NCBI GenBank assembly: GCA_019309565.1
Contig: JAFDFZ010000026.1
Location: forward strand, 1 to 48,144
Reading direction: 5' to 3'
DNA from: Deltaproteobacteria bacterium
GTDB taxonomy: Bacteria; Desulfobacterota; Desulfobacteria; Desulfobacterales; SURF-15
DNA length: 48,144 nt
Each line of letters begins with the position of its first letter. Positions within the stretch are counted from its first letter, which is position 1. This document shows positions 34,450-42,666 of this stretch, in pieces. The translations under genes and the position numbers were made by a program. Under the pieces are notes generated by a model. That model searched no databases. It saw only the letters and a program-made list of their open reading frames with translations, and was not told where the DNA came from.

Positions 34450-35746
34450 GCCTTATTACGATGCGCTGGATACTTGCAACTGCCTTTCACTGGAAGGAAG
34501 GGTGAGCAAAGTGATCGGGCTGATCGCCGAAGGCCAGGGGCTGGGCTTAAGTATTGGCAGCCTCTGTGTTGTGGAAACAGATGATGGGAGAGCGGTGCGG
34601 GCAGAGGTTGTCGGATTTCGGGAAGACAGCATCTTGATGATGCCTTATGGTGATACACGGGGCATTCGCCCTGGAAGCCGCATTTCGTTTCTTGATAAAA
34701 GTCCCTATGTCGGTGTGGGGGAGGGATTTCTCGGAAGGGTGGTGGATGGAATGGGAATACCCCTGGACGGAAGAGGTTCCATTGAATCTGACCGCCAATA
34801 TCCGCTCTATGCAGATCCAATCAATCCCATGGAGCGCAGGCCGATTCGAGAACTGATGGATGTTGGGATTGCCGCTATCAATGGTATGCTGCCGCTTGGG
34901 CGGGGGCAACGTATCGCGATCATGTCCGGCTCTGGTATCGGAAAAAGCGTGTTGATGGGGATGATGACCCGGTATACGGCCGCAGACGTCACAGTAATCG
35001 GATTGGTAGGAGAAAGGGGTCGGGAGGTCAAGGAATTTGTCGAGGAAAACTTGGGTTCGGAAGGATTGAAAAAAACCGTGGTGGTGGCCGCCACGTCGGA
35101 TTGCCCGCCTCTTGTGCGTATGCGAGGTGCATATTTTGCCACTACTTTGGCGGAGTATTTCCGGGACCTGGGCAAGCATGTGCTGCTGATTGTAGATTCC
35201 ATCACACGGTTTGCCATGTCCTGCCGGGATGTTGGATTGGCAGCAGGCGAACCCCCTACCAATCGAGGGTACACCCCTTCGTTTTTTGCAAAGCTCCCAA
35301 CGCTGCTTGAAAGGGCGGGAAGCGTGCAGGGAAAAGGCAGCATTACTGGAATCTATACGGTGCTGGTAGAAGGAGATGATTTGAACGATCCGGTGGGAGA
35401 TACAGTAAGATCCATTGTTGATGGACATATCGTGCTGTCAAGGAAGCTTGCCAATCGAGGCCACTATCCGGCCATCGATGTACTGGAAAGTGTAAGCCGC
35501 GTTATGCGCGATGTCATAGATGAGGAGCACCTTGCCATCCGCAACCAAGCCGTCGATGTCATGGGCACCTACCGGGAGGCTGAGGATATGATCACCATCG
35601 GGGCTTATGTTGACGGCTCGGATCCCAAAATTGACGCCGCCAAGAAACTAATGCCTAGAATCGATCAATTTTTAAGACAAGACATCTCACAGCAGGTAAG
35701 CTATGAAGCGGCTGTCCAACAATTGAAAGCCATATTTGAGGAATAG
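34421..35746 (+). CDS. fliI: Flagellum-specific export ATPase FliI
   Basis: This 441-residue F1-beta-like ATPase energises flagellar type III export. Walker A is in SGSGIGKSVLMGM, the catalytic Glu region is GLVGERGREVKEFVEENLG, Walker B is KHVLLIVDSITRFAM, and downstream are the GEPPTNRGYTPSFFA and GSITGIYTVLVEGDDLNDPV blocks. The ATG at 34421 (MDHTQHLNF) has AAGG six bases before it; an ATG at 34397 would add eight residues. The gene overlaps the end of fliH by 29 bases. Confidence 0.96.
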   Translation: MDHTQHLNFEPYYDALDTCNCLSLEGRVSKVIGLIAEGQGLGLSIGSLCVVETDDGRAVRAEVVGFREDSILMMPYGDTRGIRPGSRISFLDKSPYVGVGEGFLGRVVDGMGIPLDGRGSIESDRQYPLYADPINPMERRPIRELMDVGIAAINGMLPLGRGQRIAIMSGSGIGKSVLMGMMTRYTAADVTVIGLVGERGREVKEFVEENLGSEGLKKTVVVAATSDCPPLVRMRGAYFATTLAEYFRDLGKHVLLIVDSITRFAMSCRDVGLAAGEPPTNRGYTPSFFAKLPTLLERAGSVQGKGSITGIYTVLVEGDDLNDPVGDTVRSIVDGHIVLSRKLANRGHYPAIDVLESVSRVMRDVIDEEHLAIRNQAVDVMGTYREAEDMITIGAYVDGSDPKIDAAKKLMPRIDQFLRQDISQQVSYEAAVQQLKAIFEE

Positions 35747-35750
35747 AGAG

Positions 35751-36200
35751 ATGAGACGGTTTCGGTTTCGTTTAGAACCGCTGCTGCAGTATCGAGCCTA
35801 TCTCGAAAGACAGGCTCAACAGCAAGTCGCTCAAGTTCGCTCAGAGATCGCCGCATGTGAGCAGCGCATCGCCAAATATGAAAAAGACTATGCAGACACC
35901 ACCCAGGAGCTTGACGAGATGGTGGCTTCGGGAATCGATTCAAAACGCTATAAACATTACACAGACTACATTGAAGGTCTCGGCTCGAGCCTGGAAGCAG
36001 AGAATCTAAAGCGAAATGAATTACTAAAACGCCTGAACGAGAAACAAAAACAGTTGGCCCGGCGATCTGTGGATAGGAAGGTTTTGGAAAAATTAAAAAA
36101 TCGTCGAAGACAGGACTACTACCGGGAAGCTTTAAGAAACCTGCAGAAGGAAACCGACGATATGCTCGTTGTTAGCAAAGCAAGGACCTTGAGCGGATGA
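35751..36200 (+). CDS. fliJ: Flagellar export chaperone FliJ
   Basis: This 149-residue coiled-coil protein fits FliJ, the central stalk of the export ATPase. It is helical throughout (YLERQAQQQVAQVRSEIAAC, AENLKRNELLKRLNEKQKQL, LKNRRRQDYYREALRNLQKE) and opens with MRRFRFRLEPLLQYRAYLE, a family signature. The ATG at 35751 starts this signature directly. It lies four bases after the fliI stop, and its own stop overlaps the next ATG (ATGA). Confidence 0.92.
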   Translation: MRRFRFRLEPLLQYRAYLERQAQQQVAQVRSEIAACEQRIAKYEKDYADTTQELDEMVASGIDSKRYKHYTDYIEGLGSSLEAENLKRNELLKRLNEKQKQLARRSVDRKVLEKLKNRRRQDYYREALRNLQKETDDMLVVSKARTLSG

Positions 36201-36895
36201 TGGAAAGGGATGCTACACGTATAAAGCCATGGCTTATCGGGCTGGCATTCGCCAAAATCGGAATCAGCCTCCTGTACATGATCGGAACCCTATCGGTTTC
36301 GGAGTTCTTTTTTCATCAACAGACCGCTGTGGCTCAGGAGAAAACACCCAAAGACACCGTGCAACAAACAGATACCCAACTGCCGGCAAAACCGAAAGAT
36401 CCCATCGTCGATGTCCGGGATATTTTGAAGCGACTCGATTCGGAACGTAAACGACTTCAAAAAGAAGAGGCTAGAATCAAACAGCAACGCGTACAATTGG
36501 AGCAATTAAAGGAAGAAATTGAAGAGAAGATTGAGCGCCTCTCCATGATACAAAAGCAGATTGCATCGGATTTGGACAAAAAGCAAAAGATGCTCGAAGA
36601 CAGGGAGCGGCGGCAGAAGGCGGCAGAAGAAGCAAACATGAAGATGCTCGGTAAAGTTTATGCAAGCATGAAACCCAAGCAGGCTGCAGCCATCGTGGAC
36701 AAAATGGATATCGACATTATTCAAAAGATCTTCTCTTACATGAAGGGCGAGCAGGTAGGAAATATTCTATCTTATGTGGACAAGGAGCTGGCAGCCAAAA
36801 TAAGCGAACGACTGGCAGAAAAATACATCTCATTCAGCGAACCAGAGAAACCCACGAAACCCCAGACAAAAAAACCTAAAGCCGACCTTCGCTGA
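36197..36895 (+). CDS. MotE-like membrane coiled-coil protein
   Basis: This 232-residue protein has one membrane segment near the N-terminus (IGLAFAKIGISLLYMIGTL), a long charged coiled coil (about residues 75-145) and a C-terminal helical domain. That domain (MLGKVYASMKPKQAAAIVDK, IIQKIFSYMKGEQVGNILSY, LAAKISERLAEKY) resembles the MgtE-N-like repeat found in FliG and MotE. MotE-like proteins are periplasmic motor-associated chaperones in some bacteria. Here it closes the first flagellar operon, after fliJ. A role linking the motor or export apparatus is inferred from position and domain type; activity is unknown. Confidence 0.82.
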   Translation: MMERDATRIKPWLIGLAFAKIGISLLYMIGTLSVSEFFFHQQTAVAQEKTPKDTVQQTDTQLPAKPKDPIVDVRDILKRLDSERKRLQKEEARIKQQRVQLEQLKEEIEEKIERLSMIQKQIASDLDKKQKMLEDRERRQKAAEEANMKMLGKVYASMKPKQAAAIVDKMDIDIIQKIFSYMKGEQVGNILSYVDKELAAKISERLAEKYISFSEPEKPTKPQTKKPKADLR

Positions 36896-36968
36896 CCCCC
36901 AGGCGGCTTATGGGCAATATTTTCCCTATCTTAAGGAAAAAACTTCTATTCGTATTTCTTCTCCTGCA

Positions 36969-36987
36969 TTAGCTTCCTTAAGGCTAA
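36969..36987 (+). promoter_or_regulatory. Imperfect palindrome upstream of the fliK promoter
   Basis: TTAGCTTCCTTAAGGCTAA is a near-palindrome centred on CCTTAAGG, 47 bp after another CTTAAGG at 36930-36936. It lies about 47 bp upstream of the -24 element at 37034. No GTCA-type FleQ box is visible in this gap, so these may be activator sites for the second regulator. This is speculative. Confidence 0.3.
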
Positions 36988-37033
36988 TACATAATAGATT
37001 AAAAATATTGAAAAAAATTTATTAGCCCCATCC

Positions 37034-37049
37034 TGGCACGCTCGTTGCT
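37034..37049 (+). promoter_or_regulatory. Sigma-54 promoter for fliK
   Basis: TGGCAC-GCTCG-TTGCT is a perfect match to the sigma-54 consensus, 70 bp before the fliK start. It opens the second flagellar unit, fliK-flgD-flgE, following the MotE-like gene by about 140 bp. Confidence 0.92.
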
Positions 37050-37118
37050 CAAAGCAGTCCCCAGACGGTTGGTATCTTGATGGACTCGAACAGAAAACAC
37101 GAATAAAAGGTGAAACAC

Positions 37119-38672
37119 ATGAACCTTCCCGGCCTTGAAATCTTGCGATTACTTGAAAATTTTCAACCTGCCGTTAAACAGACACTGCCGGTCTCCCCGG
37201 GCTCGAGCATGTTTTCAGAGGCAATGAAGGGTGCGTTACAGGCGGCAGCGGCAAATAGCAAACTACCTGTTGCAGGCGGGAAAGAGATTCCGTTTGAAGA
37301 CATCCATCGGTTTAAGGGAAAGGCACTGATCCAGCATCTGAAACGCTGTCTTCTGTCGTCCGGAATATCTCTTGAACAGGTGTTTGCCAATGAGCAAGCC
37401 ATCTCATCACTGAAGACCCTTTTGATCGCAGCTGGCTTTCGACCCTCCGATATTGCGGAAGTTTTAGATTCACTTGAGAAAACTCCAAGCGGCCGTGGTG
37501 TTCGGCTCTCGAATCTGTTTGATAGGCTTGAGCGGCTGGATGATCAACAGTCAACAGAGCCGTTGCTTACGCTCTCTTCGCTTCCCTTCATCGAATCGAT
37601 TCTGTATCATTTCTTAAGAGATCCAGTATTACAGAGGACCGCGATTGAAGGTGCTGTGATTGAGGATGAGGGAATTATCCTTTCACGACTCATTTCAAAC
37701 CTAAAGCAGATCTTAAAGAGTCTTGAAGACAGCGGAAAGAGCATACCTGATCCTTTGGCTCGTGATCAGATCCTCAAATTGATGCACGATCTTGGAATGG
37801 ATTCCAACAAGGGCCCGGTTACACTTGACCGATTCGTTCAGGAACTGCAGGCCCTGGCTGTAAAGGCAAGTAAGTCAACGGATTTTCAGCAAACAAGGCT
37901 TATTAGTTTGAATCGATTCATCAAAAACCTGCAGTATGAGACAGAGACACACGGCCAAGCCGAGCGGTTTATTGTTTCCGGAAACACAAAAACCGCCACG
38001 ATGCAGGATGCCAGGGCCAAGGCATCCGGGCGGATGGTTCCAGATACAGCTTCGATCGGTAAGCGTGCGGTCAATGATCTCAATGGCCCTATGTCGAAGA
38101 CAGGATTTGCAAACACAGCAGATGCAGAATCTGAAGGCGAACCGAACTCTGTGGCAGGCGCTTTGAAAGAGGTGGAAAATCCGATAACTCCTTCCCAGCG
38201 GCTGGTTACAACAGCGCAGAGAGCACCGGTTCGAACCCTGCCTGGCTATGTGTTAAATCAGGTAGGAAGACAAATTATGCGCTCTGTTCAAAATGGAAAT
38301 CAACAGGTTCAGTTGCAACTCAAGCCTCCCCATCTGGGCCGACTTAACCTGCACATAGAGGGGGGCGGAGATGGAATTCGGGTCAGCATTGTAACCGAGC
38401 ATCAGGGAACACAGGACCTGCTTCTGTCCAATGCCGGTGAGCTTAAGTCTGTGTTGATGGAGCAGGGAATCAAGCTTGAAAAAATCGATATCCAACTGGG
38501 TCATTTTTTCGATCAATCAACGGCCTTTGAACGAAGGGAGTCAAACAGAACACCCGGTAAGAGACAGAGAAGATCGGACGCTGCCTTCGGTTCAGACTCA
38601 GAGGCGCTTATCATGGAAGATGAACCTGCCACCATCAGGATAAGCAAAGGTCTTCTTGACCTTGTGGCATGA
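37119..38672 (+). CDS. fliK: Flagellar hook-length control protein FliK
   Basis: This 517-residue secreted ruler protein sets hook length and switches export specificity. The N-terminal two thirds is poorly conserved and helical with polar stretches. The C-terminal substrate-switch domain is clear (about residues 395-470): QQVQLQLKPPHLGRLNLHIE, IRVSIVTEHQGTQDLL, LKSVLMEQGIKLEKIDIQ. The ATG at 37119 (MNLPGLEILRL) has AAAAGG eight bases before it; a GTG at 37110 overlaps that site and is less likely. flgD follows after 20 bp. Confidence 0.93.
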   Translation: MNLPGLEILRLLENFQPAVKQTLPVSPGSSMFSEAMKGALQAAAANSKLPVAGGKEIPFEDIHRFKGKALIQHLKRCLLSSGISLEQVFANEQAISSLKTLLIAAGFRPSDIAEVLDSLEKTPSGRGVRLSNLFDRLERLDDQQSTEPLLTLSSLPFIESILYHFLRDPVLQRTAIEGAVIEDEGIILSRLISNLKQILKSLEDSGKSIPDPLARDQILKLMHDLGMDSNKGPVTLDRFVQELQALAVKASKSTDFQQTRLISLNRFIKNLQYETETHGQAERFIVSGNTKTATMQDARAKASGRMVPDTASIGKRAVNDLNGPMSKTGFANTADAESEGEPNSVAGALKEVENPITPSQRLVTTAQRAPVRTLPGYVLNQVGRQIMRSVQNGNQQVQLQLKPPHLGRLNLHIEGGGDGIRVSIVTEHQGTQDLLLSNAGELKSVLMEQGIKLEKIDIQLGHFFDQSTAFERRESNRTPGKRQRRSDAAFGSDSEALIMEDEPATIRISKGLLDLVA

Positions 38673-38692
38673 TTATTTTGGAGGAAATCAAG

Positions 38693-39367
38693 ATGTCTGT
38701 AACCAAGATATCCGATTCGTTCGCTGATCTATTAGCGGGTCATAGTATGCGGGAAGCGAAAGAGGAAGATCCCCTGGGAAGGGATTCATTCCTTAAGATG
38801 CTCATTGCCCAGCTGAAACACCAGGATCCGCTGAACCCCATGGAGGGAACCGACTTTTCAGCACAACTGGCCCAGTTCTCAAGCTTGGAACAACTTTTTC
38901 AGATGAACAACACCCTTGAGACCGTGGCGTCTGCCCTGGGCTCAAAGGGCGATGAAAACATGCTGGATTACATCGGAAAGCAGATCATGAGCGAAAGCGA
39001 CATGCTTCGGCTTGCAGAGGGCAAGGTTACGGGCGGCTCTTTCTCACTAGACAAGCCCCAACAGGTGGTGATCTCCATCTATGATGAGATCGGCAGGGAG
39101 GTAATCACCCTGTACCCCGGCCAGCTGGATGCGGGAACTCACCAGGTTGAATGGAACGGATATGATCGAACCGGCGTTCTGCAGCCCGACGGCATCTATA
39201 GATTCGAGCTGAGCGCTGTGGACGAGAACGGCACATACACGCCTATCAAGCCGGCCATCAGTGGAATCGTTACCGGGGTTACCTATGAAAACGGGACCCC
39301 TCTTCTTGAAGTGAACGGCCATCTGGTGGATCCGGCAACGGTAATTAAGGTATCCAGTGCCGGGTGA
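38693..39367 (+). CDS. flgD: Flagellar hook assembly protein FlgD
   Basis: This 224-residue protein caps the growing hook. The N-terminal FlgD block is DPLGRDSFLKMLIAQLKHQD then PLNPMEGTDFSAQLAQFSSL, followed by an FlgD Ig-like domain (VVISIYDEIGREVITLYPGQ, HQVEWNGYDRTGVLQPDG, YRFELSAVDENG). The ATG at 38693 (MSVTKISDSF) has GGAGG eight bases upstream; an in-frame start at 38669 would overlap fliK. The length is typical. Confidence 0.96.
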   Translation: MSVTKISDSFADLLAGHSMREAKEEDPLGRDSFLKMLIAQLKHQDPLNPMEGTDFSAQLAQFSSLEQLFQMNNTLETVASALGSKGDENMLDYIGKQIMSESDMLRLAEGKVTGGSFSLDKPQQVVISIYDEIGREVITLYPGQLDAGTHQVEWNGYDRTGVLQPDGIYRFELSAVDENGTYTPIKPAISGIVTGVTYENGTPLLEVNGHLVDPATVIKVSSAG

Positions 39368-39435
39368 CGGGCTTTATCAAAGATATGCCTTTACGATTTT
39401 AAGGTTAAAATCAGATCAGATATGGAGGTGATCGA

Positions 39436-40863
39436 ATGTCATTAACAAGTTCGCTTTTTTCAGGTATAAGCGGGTTGTCGACTCTTGGCAACTCTTTGCA
39501 GATCATCGGTGACAATATCGCCAACGTAAATACCCTTGGATTCAAAGCAAGCTCTTTTCACTTTCAGGACCGCTTAAGCCAGGCCACCGCCACCCAGGCG
39601 GGCACCTCGCAGATAGGCCGCGGCTCGGCGCTGGGAGACATTACCATGTCCTTTGAACAGGGATCTTTTGAAACCACCGGGAATACGACGGATATGGCCA
39701 TCGGCGGGGAAGGATTTTTCGTGGTCCGGGAAGCCGGCAGCCAGCAGTTATTCTACACGCGGGCAGGGAACTTCCGCTACAACAAGGAAGGATATCTGGT
39801 AAACCCGGAAGGCTATATCGTACAGGGTTGGGTACTGGACGAGAACGGAGAGGACAGCGGCTCGGTAACAGATATTCAGTTGTCTTCCTTTACCTCATCT
39901 CCCGAGGCGAGCACCAAGATCACGATCATAACCAATCTGGATGCAAGCCAGTCCAGCAATACAGCGGATCTGTACTCTTCATGGGACGGCAGTCAATCAA
40001 CACCCCTTGCCGATACAGAGTATGAATATCAAACAACGGTGAAGGTCTATGATTCTCTGGGCAGCACCCATGACATTACAATCTATTACGACAAAGGCGA
40101 TACCTCCAACCAGTGGGAATATCTCATTACCTGCAACCCGGATGAGGATATGAGAAGCGGGGCGATTGTATCAGGAAGTCCCAAAACCGGGGCCGGATTG
40201 CTGGCAAGAGGAAGCCTCACTTTTAGCAGCAGCTCGGGAACAATAAGCGATATGAGCATGGCTCTATATGCCCCTTCCAACTGGAACAGCGTGGCCACTG
40301 GCTGGAGTGTGCAGAGCACAGCCTCCGATCTTTCATCCGACGGGTATTTTAGCTTTACCCCCGAGTTCATATCCGGGGTTTCCATGACCATCAAATTTAA
40401 TCCGGGATCTCATTACGATACCTCATGGGCTAACGATGCTCTGACCACCACCCAGTTCTCCAAGGCGTCCACCACCACCTATCAGGCGTCCAACGGCTAC
40501 GGAGCAGGCGATCTTCAAAGCGTGGATGTGGATGTGGATGGGCTGATGACCGGAGTTTACTCAAACGGACAGCTCATTCATCTAAACCGGGTGGCGCTGG
40601 CCAAGTTCATTGACCAGCAGGGCTTGCACAAAGAAGGCAGCGGTCTGTTCCGGGAAACAAGGGAGAGCGGGGCGGCCATCACAAATCATCCCGGTACAAA
40701 CGGACTTGGAAGCATTTCCCCCAACTCACTGGAACAATCAAACGTGGATATTGCAGCGGAGTTTGTGAAAATGATCACAAGCCAGCGAGGATTTCAGGCC
40801 AACTCCAAGATCATTTCCACCGTGGATCAGATGCTTTCGGAAACAATCCAGATGAAACGATAA
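39436..40863 (+). CDS. flgE: Flagellar hook protein FlgE
   Basis: This 475-residue hook subunit has the N-terminal flagellar motif SLFSGISGLSTLGNSLQIIG, DNIANVNTLGFKASSFHFQD, the FlgE middle GNTTDMAIGGEGFFVV and the C-terminal LEQSNVDIAAEFVKMITSQR, GFQANSKIISTVDQML. The variable middle is rich in Ser, Thr and Asp, normal for a surface-exposed hook domain. A GGAGG site precedes the ATG. Hairpins follow the stop. Confidence 0.97.
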   Translation: MSLTSSLFSGISGLSTLGNSLQIIGDNIANVNTLGFKASSFHFQDRLSQATATQAGTSQIGRGSALGDITMSFEQGSFETTGNTTDMAIGGEGFFVVREAGSQQLFYTRAGNFRYNKEGYLVNPEGYIVQGWVLDENGEDSGSVTDIQLSSFTSSPEASTKITIITNLDASQSSNTADLYSSWDGSQSTPLADTEYEYQTTVKVYDSLGSTHDITIYYDKGDTSNQWEYLITCNPDEDMRSGAIVSGSPKTGAGLLARGSLTFSSSSGTISDMSMALYAPSNWNSVATGWSVQSTASDLSSDGYFSFTPEFISGVSMTIKFNPGSHYDTSWANDALTTTQFSKASTTTYQASNGYGAGDLQSVDVDVDGLMTGVYSNGQLIHLNRVALAKFIDQQGLHKEGSGLFRETRESGAAITNHPGTNGLGSISPNSLEQSNVDIAAEFVKMITSQRGFQANSKIISTVDQMLSETIQMKR

Positions 40864-40878
40864 CCATTCGAATTTATA

Positions 40879-40905
40879 AGGGATGGTGGCATCTGCCACC
40901 ACCCT
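40879..40905 (+). terminator. Hairpin after flgE
   Basis: AGGG-A-TGGTGGCA, a TC loop, then TGCCACCA-CCCT form a 12-bp stem with one bulge, followed by TCTTC. It is placed 16 bp after the flgE stop and probably ends the fliK-flgD-flgE message. Confidence 0.6.
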
Positions 40906-40910
40906 TCTTC

Positions 40911-40924
40911 GTCATGAATTTGAC
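40911..40924 (+). promoter_or_regulatory. FleQ-box-like palindrome upstream of the motA promoter
   Basis: GTCATGAATTTGAC keeps GTCA and TGAC at the correct spacing and matches the remembered FleQ consensus GTCaaTAAAtTGAC at 11 of 14 positions. It lies 109 bp upstream of the -24 element at 41033, almost the same distance as the box in front of the TPR gene. Confidence 0.45.
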
Positions 40925-40994
40925 GACGATATCGCCTTATTGACAACGTAACCCCCCAAAAATGCTGCCCTGGGCGGCCATCTTCCCCCTAAAC

Positions 40995-41017
40995 CCGCCG
41001 TATTACCGGCGGCTTTT
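40995..41017 (+). terminator. GC hairpin with T-run before the motA promoter
   Basis: CCGCCG-TATTAC-CGGCGG followed by CTTTT has the form of an intrinsic terminator, ending 16 bp before the sigma-54 -24 element. It may insulate motA from upstream transcription. Confidence 0.5.
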
Positions 41018-41032
41018 ACCGATTCCATCAAT

Positions 41033-41048
41033 TGGCACAAAGGTTGCT
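41033..41048 (+). promoter_or_regulatory. Sigma-54 promoter for motA
   Basis: TGGCAC-AAAGG-TTGCT is a perfect match to the sigma-54 consensus, 58 bp before the motA ATG. It opens the third flagellar unit, motA to flhB. Confidence 0.92.
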
Positions 41049-41105
41049 CTTAATTAAAGCGTCACCGAACAGCCACAAATACAGGGCGTACGTTCAAGAG
41101 GATCA

Positions 41106-41867
41106 ATGGATTTAGCAACCATACTGGGGATCGTTTCTGCTTTCGGGCTTGTTATCATTGCCATAGCCATGGGGGGAGGGGTCTCGCTGTTCATCAATAT
41201 CCCATCGCTTATGATTGTGGTGGGAGGAACCATGGGGGCCACCATGATCAACTATCCTCTTAAAGATGTGCTCCGGGCCATCAGTATCGTCAAAAACGCA
41301 TTTTTTTCAAGCTCGCTGTCTGCCGATGAGATTGTCAAACAGTTTGTGGGTTTTGGGGGCAAGGCCAGAAGAGAGGGGATTTTGGCCCTTGAAGCCGATA
41401 TAAAAAACATCGACGACGAGTTTCTGAGCAAAGGGCTTCAGTTATCGGTAGACGGGCTGGAGCCTCAGGCCATTGAAACGATCATGGATACGGAAGTCGA
41501 ATTCCTACGGGAACGCCATCAACTGGGGGCAGAGATCTTTTCCACCATGGGAACTTTCGCCCCGGCGCTCGGGATGATCGGCACGCTTATCGGGCTGGTA
41601 CAAATGCTCCAGTCCATGGACGATCCAAGCGGCATCGGGCCGGCGATGGCCGTGGCGCTTTTAACCACTTTTTACGGTTCGGTGATGGCAAATCTCGTAT
41701 ACATGCCCATTGCGGGAAAACTGCGCACCCGCAGCAAGGAAGAGACCTTGGTCAAGGAGATGATCATTCAAGGAATCATATCCCTTACAAAGGGCGAGAA
41801 CCCGAGAATCTTAGAACAGAAAATGCTGGCATTCCTGGCGCCCAAAGAACGAAAGAGCAGTTTCTGA
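41106..41867 (+). CDS. motA: Flagellar stator protein MotA (PomA/MotP-like)
   Basis: This 253-residue inner-membrane stator subunit forms the ion channel with MotB. Four membrane segments are visible, including GLVIIAIAMGGGVSLFI near the start and APALGMIGTLIGLVQML and AVALLTTFYGSVMANLVYM near residues 155-200. The cytoplasmic loop between them has charged residues (RREGILALEADIKNIDDEFL). The short length and loop pattern are closer to PomA/MotP than to E. coli MotA, so sodium coupling is possible but unproven. Two motB-like genes follow. Confidence 0.95.
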   Translation: MDLATILGIVSAFGLVIIAIAMGGGVSLFINIPSLMIVVGGTMGATMINYPLKDVLRAISIVKNAFFSSSLSADEIVKQFVGFGGKARREGILALEADIKNIDDEFLSKGLQLSVDGLEPQAIETIMDTEVEFLRERHQLGAEIFSTMGTFAPALGMIGTLIGLVQMLQSMDDPSGIGPAMAVALLTTFYGSVMANLVYMPIAGKLRTRSKEETLVKEMIIQGIISLTKGENPRILEQKMLAFLAPKERKSSF

Positions 41868-41880
41868 CAGGTAAAAGGAA

Positions 41881-42630
41881 ATGAGTAAAAAGAAAAAACG
41901 CTCCGACGATGCTTCGCGTCCAGACCTGATTCAGATCCTGACCATATCGCTGTTCATCATCTTGCTGGCTTTTTTCATTCTGCTCAACACAATCGCCGTG
42001 ATTGATGATCAGAAGAAATTGGCGGTCCTGGATTCTTTATTGGGAAATTTCGGGATATTAACCGGCGGGCGGTCGATTCTGGAAGGGCGAGGGGGGAGCA
42101 TTTCCCTGCCGGACATGGAACACCTTTCAAGCCATGTGGATTTCTCGGACCTGCTCATTGGAGCTGAAGACATTATTCAACTGATTCATATCAAGTCGGA
42201 TCACAGGGGCACCGTGCTGTCCATACCCGCGCATCTTCTGTTTGATAGATGGTCGGTTGTGCTGAGCGCTTCGGGTAAAAGACTTCTGGATCGATTGTGC
42301 AAAACCATGGCCAAAAACGATTATCCGGTTGAAATCATAGGACACACCGATAATCGACCGGCAATGCCCATGCATAGCCTTAACAACCGGGAACTATCTT
42401 CCCTTCGCGCCATGGAGGTTTTAAACTACATTCTTGGCAGGGGAGGATTTTCCCGAACTCGATTTACTGCTTACGGGTGGAGCGGATATCGGCCGATTGT
42501 GACCAATCGGACCAAAGAGACCAGACAGTTGAACCGGCGAATAGATATTGTTTTTGTACACGAGCCGGTACCGGAAAAACCGAGAGGTTTCTTTACCTTT
42601 CGAAAGTTCTTTTTTAAAGTTTTTGATTGA
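41881..42630 (+). CDS. MotB-like OmpA-domain stator protein, first of two, atypical channel helix
   Basis: This is a 249-residue protein with one N-terminal membrane helix (about residues 16-36, IQILTISLFIILLAFFILLN) and a C-terminal OmpA peptidoglycan-binding domain (VLSIPAHLLFDRWSVVLSAS, EIIGHTDNRPA, RAMEVLNYIL, AYGWSGYRPI, NRRIDIVFV). Unlike real MotB, the helix has no clear ion-carrying Asp. Asp15 lies just before it in a polar N-terminus, and aligning the helix on its FF pair with the second copy places Ser23 at the Asp site. It may be a regulatory or structural partner of the stator rather than a channel subunit. It starts 13 bp after motA. Confidence 0.85.
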   Translation: MSKKKKRSDDASRPDLIQILTISLFIILLAFFILLNTIAVIDDQKKLAVLDSLLGNFGILTGGRSILEGRGGSISLPDMEHLSSHVDFSDLLIGAEDIIQLIHIKSDHRGTVLSIPAHLLFDRWSVVLSASGKRLLDRLCKTMAKNDYPVEIIGHTDNRPAMPMHSLNNRELSSLRAMEVLNYILGRGGFSRTRFTAYGWSGYRPIVTNRTKETRQLNRRIDIVFVHEPVPEKPRGFFTFRKFFFKVFD

Positions 42631-42666
42631 TCAAGAAGAAAAGATTCAGATCGAAAGACGAACAAT

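Noticed and set aside
34547..35428. Minus-strand frame of 293 codons opposite fliI
   Set aside because: Shadow of fliI; no plausible domains.
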